Origin: Desulfobaccales bacterium
GTDB lineage: Bacteria > Desulfobacterota > Desulfobaccia > Desulfobaccales > 0-14-0-80-60-11
Direction: 5' to 3'
DNA length: 29,830 bases
NCBI GenBank assembly: GCA_041648175.1
Contig: JBAZPO010000028.1
Coordinates: forward strand, 1 to 29,830
Below the pieces are notes generated by a model. The model had not been told where the DNA came from. It saw only the letters and a program-made list of their open reading frames with translations, and searched no databases. The translations under genes were made by a program, and so were the position numbers. Positions within the stretch are counted from its first letter, which is position 1; every line of letters starts with the position of its first letter. Shown here piece by piece: positions 1 through 7,420 of this stretch.

Positions 1-34
1 TGTAGGATCGTACCTGCATGTTCGGCCACCATGA

Positions 35-56
35 GGGCGGACACATAGGTCCGCCC
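35..56. repeat. short palindromic repeat (GGGCGGAC hairpin)
   Basis: A perfect 8-bp inverted repeat (GGGCGGAC/GTCCGCCC) encloses a 6-nt loop. A degenerate half copy with similar flanks occurs near 5030-5055, downstream of the second radical SAM gene, so this is a dispersed intergenic element. The rest of 1-236 holds another imperfect hairpin around 138-165 and AT-rich DNA, and no gene that I can support. Confidence 0.6.
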
Positions 57-236
57 CTACAAAAACAAAATTACCTGTATGAGCGCAACTTGGTATAAGG
101 CTATCCGGTTTCGGGCGCGAAGGTTCAGCGCTGCAGGCGGGATGCGCTTCGCTTTCCCGCCCTACGGGCTACGGGCTATAGATATTATAAATTTTTATAA
201 AATTTAGTTAGTATATTTTAACATTATCATGGCAAG

Positions 237-728
237 TTAAGGTAATTTGCCAGCAAGCAATTTACTTCCTATTGGGGATTGCTTGAATAATTCTGACCCT
301 TTCTTAAAAGCATTAGTCATCGTTACACTGAGCGGATGACCTTGAGCTATCTCCTTTTTGGCTAAAATATCAAAATAAGCCTTTTTCTTTCCTTCAAAAA
401 AGACAACTTCCTCTTTATGCACAGCCTTTTTTGTTATTTTATATAGTTCTTGATTTGTCATTAATCCAACTTGCATAAGAGCACAACTCATAAATATAAC
501 ACCAATTTGATATTCTCCTGATTTATCTCCCATTTGAGAATTAGCTTTGGCCATATCCTTAAATAGTCCATCCCTCCCAAGAATAGGGCTGTCAATAATA
601 TTTAAGATAAGATTATCCGTATTGTTTTTAAGATTTTGCGTAAGATCTGCTTTAGCAGGTAAATTACAATACAATAGACTAACCAAAAATATTATTAAAA
701 TTATTACTAATTTTTTAACATTAAACAT
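237..728 (-). CDS. hypothetical secreted protein, 163 aa
   Basis: I do not recognise the family. Residues 1-27 form a classic signal peptide: K5-K6, a long I/L/V core, then a LPAKA-type cleavage site. The mature part is mostly polar and helical, with no Cys-rich or catalytic motif visible. The ATG is preceded by a textbook AAGGAGG seven bases upstream, so start and strand are well supported. Codon use is strongly AT-rich, unlike the GC-rich genes further right. The next gene on the same strand (784-1197) lies 55 bp upstream and is also a secreted orphan of similar composition, so the two may be co-transcribed and may have arrived together. An export role is inferred from the signal peptide only. 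Confidence 0.7.
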   Translation of the reverse strand: MFNVKKLVIILIIFLVSLLYCNLPAKADLTQNLKNNTDNLILNIIDSPILGRDGLFKDMAKANSQMGDKSGEYQIGVIFMSCALMQVGLMTNQELYKITKKAVHKEEVVFFEGKKKAYFDILAKKEIAQGHPLSVTMTNAFKKGSELFKQSPIGSKLLAGKLP

Positions 729-783
729 AATTGATCCTCCTTAAAGAATATGGTTTTTTATATAATCTAATTTAATTAATTAG

Positions 784-1197
784 CTATTTATCAATTAAAT
801 CTAATTTACTCACGTCATAGTATTCCATCATGATGGCATCATTATGCGACAATGTTTGCTTTAATTCACAGTAAATTTGAGCTTTTTTCCCGTGTAATCT
901 TTTTTCATCAGCATAACCGTAACTAAGATTTTTATCCAATTTTATTATTTTCATATTTAATGCCATATCATCATTTATAATAAATTTCTTTTTAGGATAA
1001 TCCTTTAATGTTAAAACAATAATACTTTGTGAAACTCCAAAAGGTCCGATTGCCATAGTTCTTTCATCTGTAATATTTGCTATCGTGCCTCGAAAAACAG
1101 TTTGAGGATTGCCAGTATCCTGCTGGCCATAGGCAATATTGCATAATACTGCGGTAGTGGCTAACAGTGTTAATAAGGCCAATGTCCGTCTCTTCAT
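784..1197 (-). CDS. hypothetical secreted protein, 137 aa
   Basis: No family recognised. The start is placed at the ATG at 1197 rather than an ATG 27 bp upstream. An AGGAG lies eight bases before it, and the protein then opens with a proper signal peptide (MKRRTLALLTLLATTAVLC, then a small-residue cleavage region near AYG). The mature domain is about 115 residues, appears beta-rich (alternating hydrophobic stretches around 50-110), and has one Cys in the second half. It is AT-rich and lies directly upstream of the other secreted orphan on the minus strand, so a two-gene unit is likely. A periplasmic location is inferred; the function is unknown. Confidence 0.68.
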   Translation of the reverse strand: MKRRTLALLTLLATTAVLCNIAYGQQDTGNPQTVFRGTIANITDERTMAIGPFGVSQSIIVLTLKDYPKKKFIINDDMALNMKIIKLDKNLSYGYADEKRLHGKKAQIYCELKQTLSHNDAIMMEYYDVSKLDLIDK

Positions 1198-1427
1198 GGC
1201 GTTTGCTCCTGCCCAGGCTTCCATTCGATTAAGGGTCGTTCACTCAGGATCATGCAGCACTCTAAGGTGAATAAAAGGTTTTATTTAGCAAAGGTTAATT
1301 AATAGTTTGTCTGTTAATTTACATAAACTGATGGGCGCATGGTAGCATAAAAAATGCCTGGCAACATTTTTTTTTGGGTTCATTCCGAAATTATGCGGTA
1401 GCCTTGGCCACCCCTGTCCCAAAGTGG

Positions 1428-1479
1428 CGCCCAAGCAGCAGAGCTTGGGCGGAAAGTGGCGTTCCCAAGTACAACTTGG
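1428..1479. repeat. tandem pair of hairpin repeats
   Basis: Two adjacent hairpins share the lead-in AAAGTGGCG. The first is a perfect 9-bp stem (CGCCCAAGC/GCTTGGGCG, 1428-1451) and the second a 6-bp stem (CCAAGT/ACTTGG, 1465-1479). They look like two diverged copies of one palindromic unit. They lie in the 677-bp gene-free stretch between the minus-strand orphans and the radical SAM cluster. Confidence 0.55.
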
Positions 1480-1536
1480 AAGCTCTACCTATATAATTTA
1501 AGAAATTTGTTACACAATTATTGACAATAATAATTC

Positions 1537-1697
1537 TATAATTAAGTTAACATTTAAAGAAATTATCAAAAGAAGCCTGGGATCCAAGGATGGAAGGGTC
1601 ACATGCCGGGGATTTTGAAAATTACTTGTAGCCTCATAAGTTTTCACAGAACTATCGAAGGCCCTTGGCAGAATTGCCTAAGGGCTTTTGTTTTTTT
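1537..1697 (+). ncRNA. putative small RNA with intrinsic terminator
   Basis: This plus-strand stretch has no convincing gene but ends in a strong terminator (1661-1697). At its left end lies an AT-rich promoter-like region with a TATAAT at 1537-1542; a TTGACA at 1521-1526 is wrongly spaced for that hexamer but could pair with a weaker -10 near 1543. The implied transcript is about 140 nt. It contains the string CCAAGGATGG near 1582, which recurs in similar form at 8892 in another short terminator-bounded unit. A 43-codon frame starts at the ATG near 1602 but runs through the terminator, so I do not call it coding. The assignment is tentative. Confidence 0.3.
1661..1697 (+). terminator. intrinsic terminator
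   Basis: The left arm GCCCTTGGCA pairs with TGCCTAAGGGC across a GAAT tetraloop, giving ten base pairs with one bulged T. TTTTGTTTTTTT follows immediately. No annotated plus-strand gene precedes it, which implies an unannotated transcript. Confidence 0.7.
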
Positions 1698-1874
1698 GGG
1701 GAGCAGAACGGTTGAGATAATTGGCCAAAAATAAAGATTATCTTCAAACGCGGCTTGATCGTTGTCCAAGGCCTCTGTCGTTAAAAATGCTAATTTCTTA
1801 ATAAATTAAGTAGGCTGCAGATTTGTGTTGAGGGAATTAAGGCGTAATGAATCAAATCATCTCAGGAGGATAAC

Positions 1875-2378
1875 ATGCCACAATCTATCGAGGAGTATTT
1901 GAATGAAAGGGATGCCGCACGACTCGTGTCGGCAAGGGAAGCGGATGAGATTATGCGGCCGATCTCGGCATTTGCCCGGGGACACATGACCCATACGCAG
2001 TCCTTGCTTGCCAGGTGGCCCGACCTGGGGACCGAAGAAGAGCGCTGTGAAGCTGTCCGCAACTGGTACAACCAACTGATGAAGCGCATGGAACCGGAAC
2101 TCGACACGTGGTTCCGGGGGGACCGGTCGCCTAATCTACGCAGCGAATACATTGCCGCATGCTTTAGGGAGGCGATTGCTGCATTCTTGGGCGCGCATGC
2201 CAGAAGCAACGCACCGCAGGCAAAGCTCGCGCGCGATCGGCTCACCGGCCGTGCGGTAGAAATTGCAGACGTAATCATCAATTCCGTAAGCACCGAAATG
2301 CGCGCAGCCCCTTTAAGGGGAGGGATCATTATCATCGTCATTTGGGGCGAGCATGGAGCGCACTTCCCCGATACCTGA
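1875..2378 (+). CDS. hypothetical protein, first gene of radical SAM cluster (candidate precursor)
   Basis: 167 aa with no recognised family. The ATG is preceded by AGGAGG at 1864-1869, an excellent ribosome-binding site. Residues 1-135 are charged and mostly helical. The last ~20 residues change character abruptly: after a glycine pair comes an Ile/Val run (GGIIIIVIWGEHG), then HFPDT at the C-terminus. This helical leader plus short, unusual Gly/aromatic/His tail is what one expects of a RiPP precursor, but it could equally be a substrate protein or binding partner. It overlaps the next small frame by 26 bp and heads a unit with two radical SAM/SPASM genes. There is no signal peptide, so a cytosolic location is inferred. 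The role in maturation is inference from context. Confidence 0.68.
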   Translation: MPQSIEEYLNERDAARLVSAREADEIMRPISAFARGHMTHTQSLLARWPDLGTEEERCEAVRNWYNQLMKRMEPELDTWFRGDRSPNLRSEYIAACFREAIAAFLGAHARSNAPQAKLARDRLTGRAVEIADVIINSVSTEMRAAPLRGGIIIIVIWGEHGAHFPDT

Positions 2379-2613
2379 GTGGCCGCATGCTAACAGTTGG
2401 TTAGCACACTTGCAGGAAAATGAATCGAAAGATCAGGTTGACTGTCTGATTGTCTGGGAAAGTGCGATAACGCCTGACCAGGGTTGTGAAGTTGTGGAAG
2501 ATGAACACAGAGACCCGAAGAGGGAACCTTCGTCTTCCACATTTCACGACCCGGTGATGGCCCTTCCCGGGCGGGATGGGAGTGATCTCCCGGGTCCAAG
2601 GATGGGTTCATAA
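2353..2613 (+). CDS. small orphan protein, 86 aa (alternative precursor)
   Basis: This frame overlaps the end of the preceding gene and stops exactly where the radical SAM gene begins (TAA directly followed by ATG), which suggests translational coupling. The product is acidic in the middle and ends in a Pro/Gly/Ser-rich tail with PSSSTFHDP and PGRDGSDLPGPRMGS. A helical leader and a flexible tail would fit a small modified peptide. Against this, the start has only a weak GGGGCGAG before it, and the DNA contains strong inverted repeats (2494-2547 and 2577-2590), so the stretch might act as RNA instead. No homolog is recognised. Confidence 0.42.
   Translation: MERTSPIPEWPHANSWLAHLQENESKDQVDCLIVWESAITPDQGCEVVEDEHRDPKREPSSSTFHDPVMALPGRDGSDLPGPRMGS
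2494..2605 (+). other. inverted-repeat-rich segment ahead of radical SAM gene
   Basis: A perfect 8-bp pair, GTGGAAGA and TCTTCCAC, encloses an inner CGAAG/CTTCG hairpin. It is followed by GGGAG-tgat-CTCCC flanked by CCCGGG boxes. The right edge carries TCCAAGGATGG, and its AAGGA serves as the Shine-Dalgarno of the radical SAM gene at 2614. These structures could control translation of that gene or may just reflect the coding sequence. Confidence 0.35.
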
Positions 2614-3684
2614 ATGTTTCACCATGTCGTGTTCAAAGTCACCCACGCCTGCAATTTAGCCTGCCGCTACTGCTATGCCACCCGCGAAAAAGTGGGGATT
2701 GCGTCTCGTACGACGCTGCAAACGGCGATCAGGTCGGCCGTGCAACTCGATGCAGACACGATTAACTTTATCTGGCACGGCGGTGAGCCTCTTCTTGCCG
2801 GACTGGATTTCTTTGCCGAGGCAGTTTCGATACAAGCAGATGTTGCGGCCTGGTCGGGGAAGCGGTTCTTGAATTCCTTGCAGACAAACGGGACCCTGGT
2901 CACTCCTGCTTTCGCCGAGTTCTTCCGCCGGCATGAGTTCGCAGTGGGCATCAGCCTGGACGGGCCACCCCCGCGGCACGACCGCGAGCGTTTAACGCCT
3001 GGTGGGGCGGGCAGCTACGAACGCGCCCTCAAAGGTTATCAGACTCTCAAAGAGGCAGGCCTGAAGCCGGGGATTGTCTGCGTCATCGATCCAATTTCCC
3101 CGCCACAGTCTGACCTGTTTCTTGACTGGCTTTCAGAAATAGGGGCGGAGTCCATCTCCCTCAATCCGCTCTTTGCCAAGCGCTCGAAGCGTTATGGAGA
3201 TTACCCGGTTTTTCTCACCTCTCTTAAGGATGCCTTGGATCGCCGGGAGTCGAAAGTCCGCGTCCGCGAACTGCTTTTGGCAGGAACTACCGTGGAAGAA
3301 CGTGAGAGAATGGGTCTGCTGGATGCCTGTCACCCTGGATGGCCATGCTATGAGACGATTTCCTCCGTGGACGAGCAAGGTTATATCTACTTCGGCTGCG
3401 ATCGCTTTATGGATACCGGCGTAACCGGGACGGAAGCAGTTTACCGGCTCGGTCACGTCGAAAACGGCGGCTTCAGAAAGGCTGTGACCTCAAGAAGATT
3501 TTCCCGGCTCTCGGCTCTGGCAGCCAAGCAGGCGCAAGCCTGTGCATCGGTCTGCGATCTATTTTCGACCTGCGATGGCGGTTGCTTGGCTGATTGGATC
3601 TTTTCGCAAGAAGAATGCGCCTCCGAACGCCCCAACGGGATCTTTTGCCAGGCTGTGAGAGCTATTACGAATTCTCGACTCTAA
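2614..3684 (+). CDS. radical SAM/SPASM peptide maturase-like enzyme (anSME-related)
   Basis: 356 aa. The radical SAM cluster motif is CNLACRYCY (Cys13, Cys17, Cys20), followed by the GGEP motif near residue 56. A SLDGPPPRHDRER stretch near 114-126 matches the signature of anaerobic sulfatase-maturase-like and peptide-modifying radical SAM proteins. The C-terminus has a SPASM-type set of auxiliary-cluster cysteines: Cys239, Cys245, Cys262, then Cx3Cx5Cx3C at 310-324, with Cys335 and Cys345 after it. Such enzymes cleave S-adenosylmethionine to a 5'-deoxyadenosyl radical and modify a protein or peptide side chain. No sulfatase gene is nearby; the neighbours are two small orphans and a second, different SPASM enzyme, so peptide maturation is more likely. 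The ATG abuts the upstream stop codon, and AAGGA precedes it. The exact reaction and substrate cannot be read from the sequence. Confidence 0.88.
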   Translation: MFHHVVFKVTHACNLACRYCYATREKVGIASRTTLQTAIRSAVQLDADTINFIWHGGEPLLAGLDFFAEAVSIQADVAAWSGKRFLNSLQTNGTLVTPAFAEFFRRHEFAVGISLDGPPPRHDRERLTPGGAGSYERALKGYQTLKEAGLKPGIVCVIDPISPPQSDLFLDWLSEIGAESISLNPLFAKRSKRYGDYPVFLTSLKDALDRRESKVRVRELLLAGTTVEERERMGLLDACHPGWPCYETISSVDEQGYIYFGCDRFMDTGVTGTEAVYRLGHVENGGFRKAVTSRRFSRLSALAAKQAQACASVCDLFSTCDGGCLADWIFSQEECASERPNGIFCQAVRAITNSRL

Positions 3685-3727
3685 CCGGCCTCGTGTTGCT
3701 AAAGCCGGATGGTCAGGAGCGAAGAAG

Positions 3728-4987
3728 TTGAAAATGGATATAAATTGTAGAGAGACGTCCCCTTCCGCGTGTTTCACGGTCCTTGCCAAGCCAACCGGCC
3801 GCTGCAACCTGAGATGCGTATTCTGCTATCAGGACGCTAACCAAATGGCTCGTGGTCCCCGCATGACCAGGGAAGTTCAAGAAAGCCTGGTGCGCAGGAT
3901 CTGCGAGCATAACAGCCTGAATATCGGCTTGGAGTGGATTGGCGGGGAAGCGCTGACCGTGGGGATTGATTTCTATCGGCGTTGCGAGGATCTGATCGCC
4001 CGGTATCAGCGGCCGGGAACCAATATCACGAGCCCCATTCAAACCAATGGGACGTTGTTGAATCAGGACTGGGTGGATTTCCTGCGCCTGAACCGGCGTT
4101 ACCCCCTTTCCATAGGCTTCGAAATCTTCAGGCACCTCCAAAACTCCCTGCGGAAAGGTTTTGGCGTTTATGCCGACAGTTACACCATTGTCTCCAGGAA
4201 CTTGCGCATATTAAAGGAGGCCGGGATCCCCTTTGGAGTCTTAACGGTGATCGAGCCGGCAACCCTGGAAATTCCAGCCAGGGAATGGTTGCAGGCCGTC
4301 GTCGAACACGGGATACGCCAGGTCGGCCTCCAGTTCTCCTACCAACAGATTTATAAGGGAAATCTGGCAAAGATCCAGACATACATCGACTGGATCGACC
4401 AGCTCTTTCTTGAACAGGCGAAACACAATGAATTCTGCCCTCCTGACCAACGCCTGAAAATTCGTGAGAGCTTTTATCTTTACAATATGCTCCGAGGAAC
4501 CAATGTGAGTTACAGCTGTTGTCATCACTCGCCGGCAATATGCTCAGATTTTTTAATTTCGGTCGGGGAAGATGGGCGGGTATATGGACACTGTGATGCC
4601 TTTATGGGTACCAGTGGGGAAGATGGCGAGCCTTACCTCGTGGGCTCTATCACGGACCAAAGCTTCGCGAGCATCTTGGCATCGTCTGGTCTTGACAGGA
4701 TTCGCCGCTCGCTGGCGAGAGGACGGGAGAAGTGTTCGCCATGCGCCTATTTTGAGCTTTGCCAGGGGGGTTGCGGATTCTTCAAGAGTATGAGTAGCAG
4801 GAGCAATGGGAGCATTGCGTCAGGTTTCGGCGATCCCATCGAATCCTATTGTGCAATTAAGATCGCTCTGCTGTCGTATGTAACGGACCCCCAGAGGGCT
4901 GAAATTATAGTTCGCTCCTATGGTCACCTGAATAACCGTTCTACTCTGCCAGGTATTTTCATCCAGACCGAGGGCCTAAACGGATAA
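3728..4987 (+). CDS. second radical SAM/SPASM protein, divergent partner
   Basis: 419 aa if translation starts at TTG 3728, which has AGGAG eight bases upstream; ATG 3734 would remove two residues. The radical SAM motif is CNLRCVFCY (Cys26, Cys30, Cys33), followed by WIGGEAL at 70-76 and an IQTNGT strand near 104. The SPASM part has Cys272, a GRVYGHC strand ending in Cys289, a textbook Cx2Cx5Cx3C at 336-349, and a distal Cys375. An extra CC pair lies at 264-265. The DGP..HD segment of the first enzyme is absent, so this is a different subfamily and not a recent duplicate. It lies 43 bp downstream on the same strand, which implies an operon. I infer that the two enzymes act on the same substrate, sequentially or as a complex. 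Confidence 0.87.
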   Translation: MKMDINCRETSPSACFTVLAKPTGRCNLRCVFCYQDANQMARGPRMTREVQESLVRRICEHNSLNIGLEWIGGEALTVGIDFYRRCEDLIARYQRPGTNITSPIQTNGTLLNQDWVDFLRLNRRYPLSIGFEIFRHLQNSLRKGFGVYADSYTIVSRNLRILKEAGIPFGVLTVIEPATLEIPAREWLQAVVEHGIRQVGLQFSYQQIYKGNLAKIQTYIDWIDQLFLEQAKHNEFCPPDQRLKIRESFYLYNMLRGTNVSYSCCHHSPAICSDFLISVGEDGRVYGHCDAFMGTSGEDGEPYLVGSITDQSFASILASSGLDRIRRSLARGREKCSPCAYFELCQGGCGFFKSMSSRSNGSIASGFGDPIESYCAIKIALLSYVTDPQRAEIIVRSYGHLNNRSTLPGIFIQTEGLNG

Positions 4988-5090
4988 CCCGTGGTATTGA
5001 GCGGGTAGTCGAGCGCCACTATAGGAACAGGGCGGACACACGCAACTCGGTAATAGCCCTGGCCGCTAATCCCTAATCCCTGCTGCGTTC

Positions 5091-5534
5091 CTACCCCAAG
5101 AACATCCGCAAGGCTTCCTGTTTCATCCGCTTGATTTCTTCTTCAGCCTGGCGCAGGTGTTTCTGATGAATGGCGTGCCGGATCTTACGGGAAATATCGT
5201 CCAGGGAGAGCGGCTTGTAGACGATGTCCACCTGCTCCAGATAAAAGGTATGGTGGGCGGCGGCCCGTTGCTGCAGCATAACGATGAAACGAATGCCGGG
5301 ATCGCGGAGGCGGGCACTTTCCAGGAGCCGTTGATAATCGGGCTGGCGCTGGTCGGTTATGACCAGGTCAAAGGGGTTTTCATCCAGGGCTGCCAGGGCT
5401 TCGGCCACCGTGTTGACCAGGGTGCAGTCCTCAAAACCCAGGAGTTTAATCACCGAACATAAAAATGCCCGGCACCATTCCTCCTGATCCACCACCAAGA
5501 TACGCGCCTGACCGCCCCTTTCTTGGTCTTTCAT
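5091..5534 (-). CDS. stand-alone response-regulator receiver protein
   Basis: 147 aa. Residues 10-125 form one receiver (REC) domain: an ILVVDQ acidic start (Asp16), the phospho-acceptor Asp61 in LVITDQ, and Lys107 in YKPL. The switch Thr/Ser that usually follows beta-4 is replaced by Gln88 (VMLQQ), and the second acidic residue of the pocket is Gln17. Signalling geometry may therefore be altered. No DNA-binding or enzymatic output domain follows; the last 25 residues are a charged helix, likely a coiled coil. Start: GGAG eight bases before the ATG. No kinase is adjacent. CheY-like partner binding is the likely mode, with the target unknown. Confidence 0.85.
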   Translation of the reverse strand: MKDQERGGQARILVVDQEEWCRAFLCSVIKLLGFEDCTLVNTVAEALAALDENPFDLVITDQRQPDYQRLLESARLRDPGIRFIVMLQQRAAAHHTFYLEQVDIVYKPLSLDDISRKIRHAIHQKHLRQAEEEIKRMKQEALRMFLG

Positions 5535-5644
5535 GAGGAAGTCTCCTTACAAAACCACTGCTATACTTTACTATCAAATGAACTTGGCTGCAAGTGCTGC
5601 AAGCCCTTCCAGATTATTCCCAGAGACCGGGGGCAGCCCGGCGT

Positions 5645-7003
5645 CTAGGCAGGGATCATGATCTCTTCTTCCGGGTTGATGGGGTTAAGGATCAGGCCGG
5701 ACATCACCTTGGGGTAAAAATAGGTGGATTTGCGCGGCATAACGAGGCCGGCCGAGGCCACATCCTGCACCTGCTCGATGCGGGTGGGATTCAGCAAAAA
5801 CGCCAGGCGGGCCTCGCCTTTGGTCACCGCAGTCACGGCTTCGCTGATCTTGCTGGTGTATTTGCAGGTTTCCTGGTCATCCTGGGCCTTGGCGTCGAGC
5901 CCCAGGACCTTTTCAAAAATCAGGTAGTTCAAGACCGCCACATCCAGTTGGGCCAGGGCCGGATGCATCTGCCGGGCCAGGACACTTTGGCGGACGCCCG
6001 GACGCATAATCAGGCGCCAGGCCTTGCGCGCAAACCCCAGGACGATAAAAGCGCTCTCTCCCGCCGGAACCTCCGCCAGGGTTTGTTGGAGAAATTCTTC
6101 ATAATCCTCGCCGAATTCATGGGCTGCCGGGAGCGTAACGATCTCGAAATATTCCTTCAGGCGCCCCATGATCCAGGACTCTTCCAAGTTTTTCAGCCGT
6201 GGGCCGCCCAACAGGCGGTGGGCCATGAGAATGATCAGGTCCGGGTCAAACATGTTGGACAGATACATGAGGATATAATTGAACGGCGCTTCGGGCGAAG
6301 CCTGGGGATAGCGCTGTTTCATCAACTTCTGATAGTTCAGCGAAGTCTCATAGCGGTGGTGGCCGTCAGCGATATACAGGGTCATCTCCCGCACGGCCCG
6401 GTGCGCTGCCAGCACCGTTTCGGGGTCGGTGACCGGATAGAGGCGCTGAACATAGCCCAGGGTGTCTTCAAAGGCCATCATGGGGGCCTCAGGCGCGCCA
6501 CTTTTGAGCAGGTTCACGATCTGGCCGGCGGGGTCGGGATAGATGGTAAAAATGGGGGAGAAGTTGGCCTGAGCGGCCTTGATCACTTCCAGGCGGTCGG
6601 CCTTGGCTGCGGAAAAAGTCTGCTCGTGGGGCCGGATGCCGCCGCCGCTCAACGGTTCCAGACGCACCAGGGCGGCCAGGCCGGACCTGGTGTAGGTGCG
6701 CCCGGCATGCTGGAAATCGGTCTCCCAATAATAGTAAGCCGGGACCGCATCCCGCACCAATACTTCATCTTTAACCCATTGGCGGAAGAGCCCCCCTGCC
6801 CGGGTATAGCGATTCTGCAACAGGTCATCCCCGGGTAAGGCCTGGGGCAGGATCAGGTGGACCATATTATAAGGATGCTGGGCAGCAAAAGCCTCGCGCT
6901 CGGCCGGCCGGATCACATCATAGGGCGGCGTCACAACCTCGGTCAGGTTGGGCACTTTGCCAGGATTATAGTGAAGCCCCCGGAAAGGGGCAATGATGGC
7001 CAC
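5645..7003 (-). CDS. DUF1015 family protein
   Basis: 452 aa from a GTG start at 7003. That start is chosen over an ATG 87 bp upstream because GGAGGAGG lies just before it and the family N-terminus (APFRGLHYNP) then begins at residue 5. Further family hallmarks are VVTPPYDVI near 23-31, RPHEQTF at 124-130 and the highly conserved ADGHHRYET at 212-220. Together they span the whole DUF1015 fold. The family is widespread in anaerobes and often lies near amino-acid genes, but its reaction is not established as far as I know. It is cytosolic, with no signal peptide or membrane segment. It is followed 110 bp later by the receiver gene on the same strand and is divergent from speD. Confidence 0.9.
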   Translation of the reverse strand: MAIIAPFRGLHYNPGKVPNLTEVVTPPYDVIRPAEREAFAAQHPYNMVHLILPQALPGDDLLQNRYTRAGGLFRQWVKDEVLVRDAVPAYYYWETDFQHAGRTYTRSGLAALVRLEPLSGGGIRPHEQTFSAAKADRLEVIKAAQANFSPIFTIYPDPAGQIVNLLKSGAPEAPMMAFEDTLGYVQRLYPVTDPETVLAAHRAVREMTLYIADGHHRYETSLNYQKLMKQRYPQASPEAPFNYILMYLSNMFDPDLIILMAHRLLGGPRLKNLEESWIMGRLKEYFEIVTLPAAHEFGEDYEEFLQQTLAEVPAGESAFIVLGFARKAWRLIMRPGVRQSVLARQMHPALAQLDVAVLNYLIFEKVLGLDAKAQDDQETCKYTSKISEAVTAVTKGEARLAFLLNPTRIEQVQDVASAGLVMPRKSTYFYPKVMSGLILNPINPEEEIMIPA

Positions 7004-7144
7004 GAATGACTCCTCCTCCAGACTTATTAACCCTTTAAATTTAACACCTCTAGGCTGAGCGTCAATAGTTATTGGCAGAAATATGCCCACTGGGCGGTGT
7101 GCCTGCCTCCTCTTCCGAAATATTTATTGACCTGAGGTTAGGTG

Positions 7145-7402
7145 CAGGTTATATTACCTGAATAAATTTTGATTAAGGGATGGGCTTATGCAGATAGCCC
7201 CTTTTGTAGTGAGTAAGAGGGGTTAACTAGGTTTCGGGACATAAAAAATATTGGGGCGCTAGGCTCCCTTCCTCGTGCTCTCGAACCAGTTGCCGGGGCC
7301 CAAAACCTTAGTTTCTCCGGAATGGATGAAATTCCGGAGCAGCGCTGGCAGCAGCGCATGGTTTGCCTACCGGGCATTCCCCGGTGACGCCTACACCCTA
7401 GG
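7145..7402 (+). promoter_or_regulatory. highly structured 5' leader of speD
   Basis: The gene-free stretch before speD carries a series of hairpins on the plus strand: CAGGT/ACCTG at 7145-7160, GGGCT/AGCCC at 7182-7200, a competing CCCCTTTT/AAGAGGGG at 7198-7222, CTCCGGAAT/ATTCCGGAG at 7315-7339, GCGCTG/CAGCGC at 7342-7357, ACCGGG/CCCGGT at 7369-7385, and CCTA/TAGG at 7390-7402 directly before the AGGAGG. The 7182 and 7198 stems share bases and exclude each other, as in a switch. It does not match the SAM, SAH, cobalamin or c-di-GMP riboswitch consensus that I know. The promoter is not identified. Confidence 0.45.
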
Positions 7403-7420
7403 TGCGAGGAGGACGGACTA

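Noticed and set aside
1602..1733. 43-codon frame starting ATGCCGGGG
   Set aside because: It runs straight through the strong terminator at 1661-1697 and has no protein-like features.
3728..4987. Second radical SAM gene as a recent duplicate of the first
   Set aside because: Motif context differs (GGEAL versus GGEPL, no DGP..HD), and cysteine spacing and length differ, so they are distinct subfamilies.
5594..6838. Long open frame on the plus strand opposite the DUF1015 gene
   Set aside because: It is an antisense consequence of GC-rich codon use. The minus-strand protein has clear family motifs, and the plus frame has none and no ribosome site.
7186..7377. Minus-strand 63-codon frame and a GGTTCGAG string suggestive of a tRNA T-loop
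   Set aside because: No T-stem, acceptor stem or anticodon arm can be formed around GGTTCGAG, and the frame covers the hairpins of the speD leader without a ribosome site.
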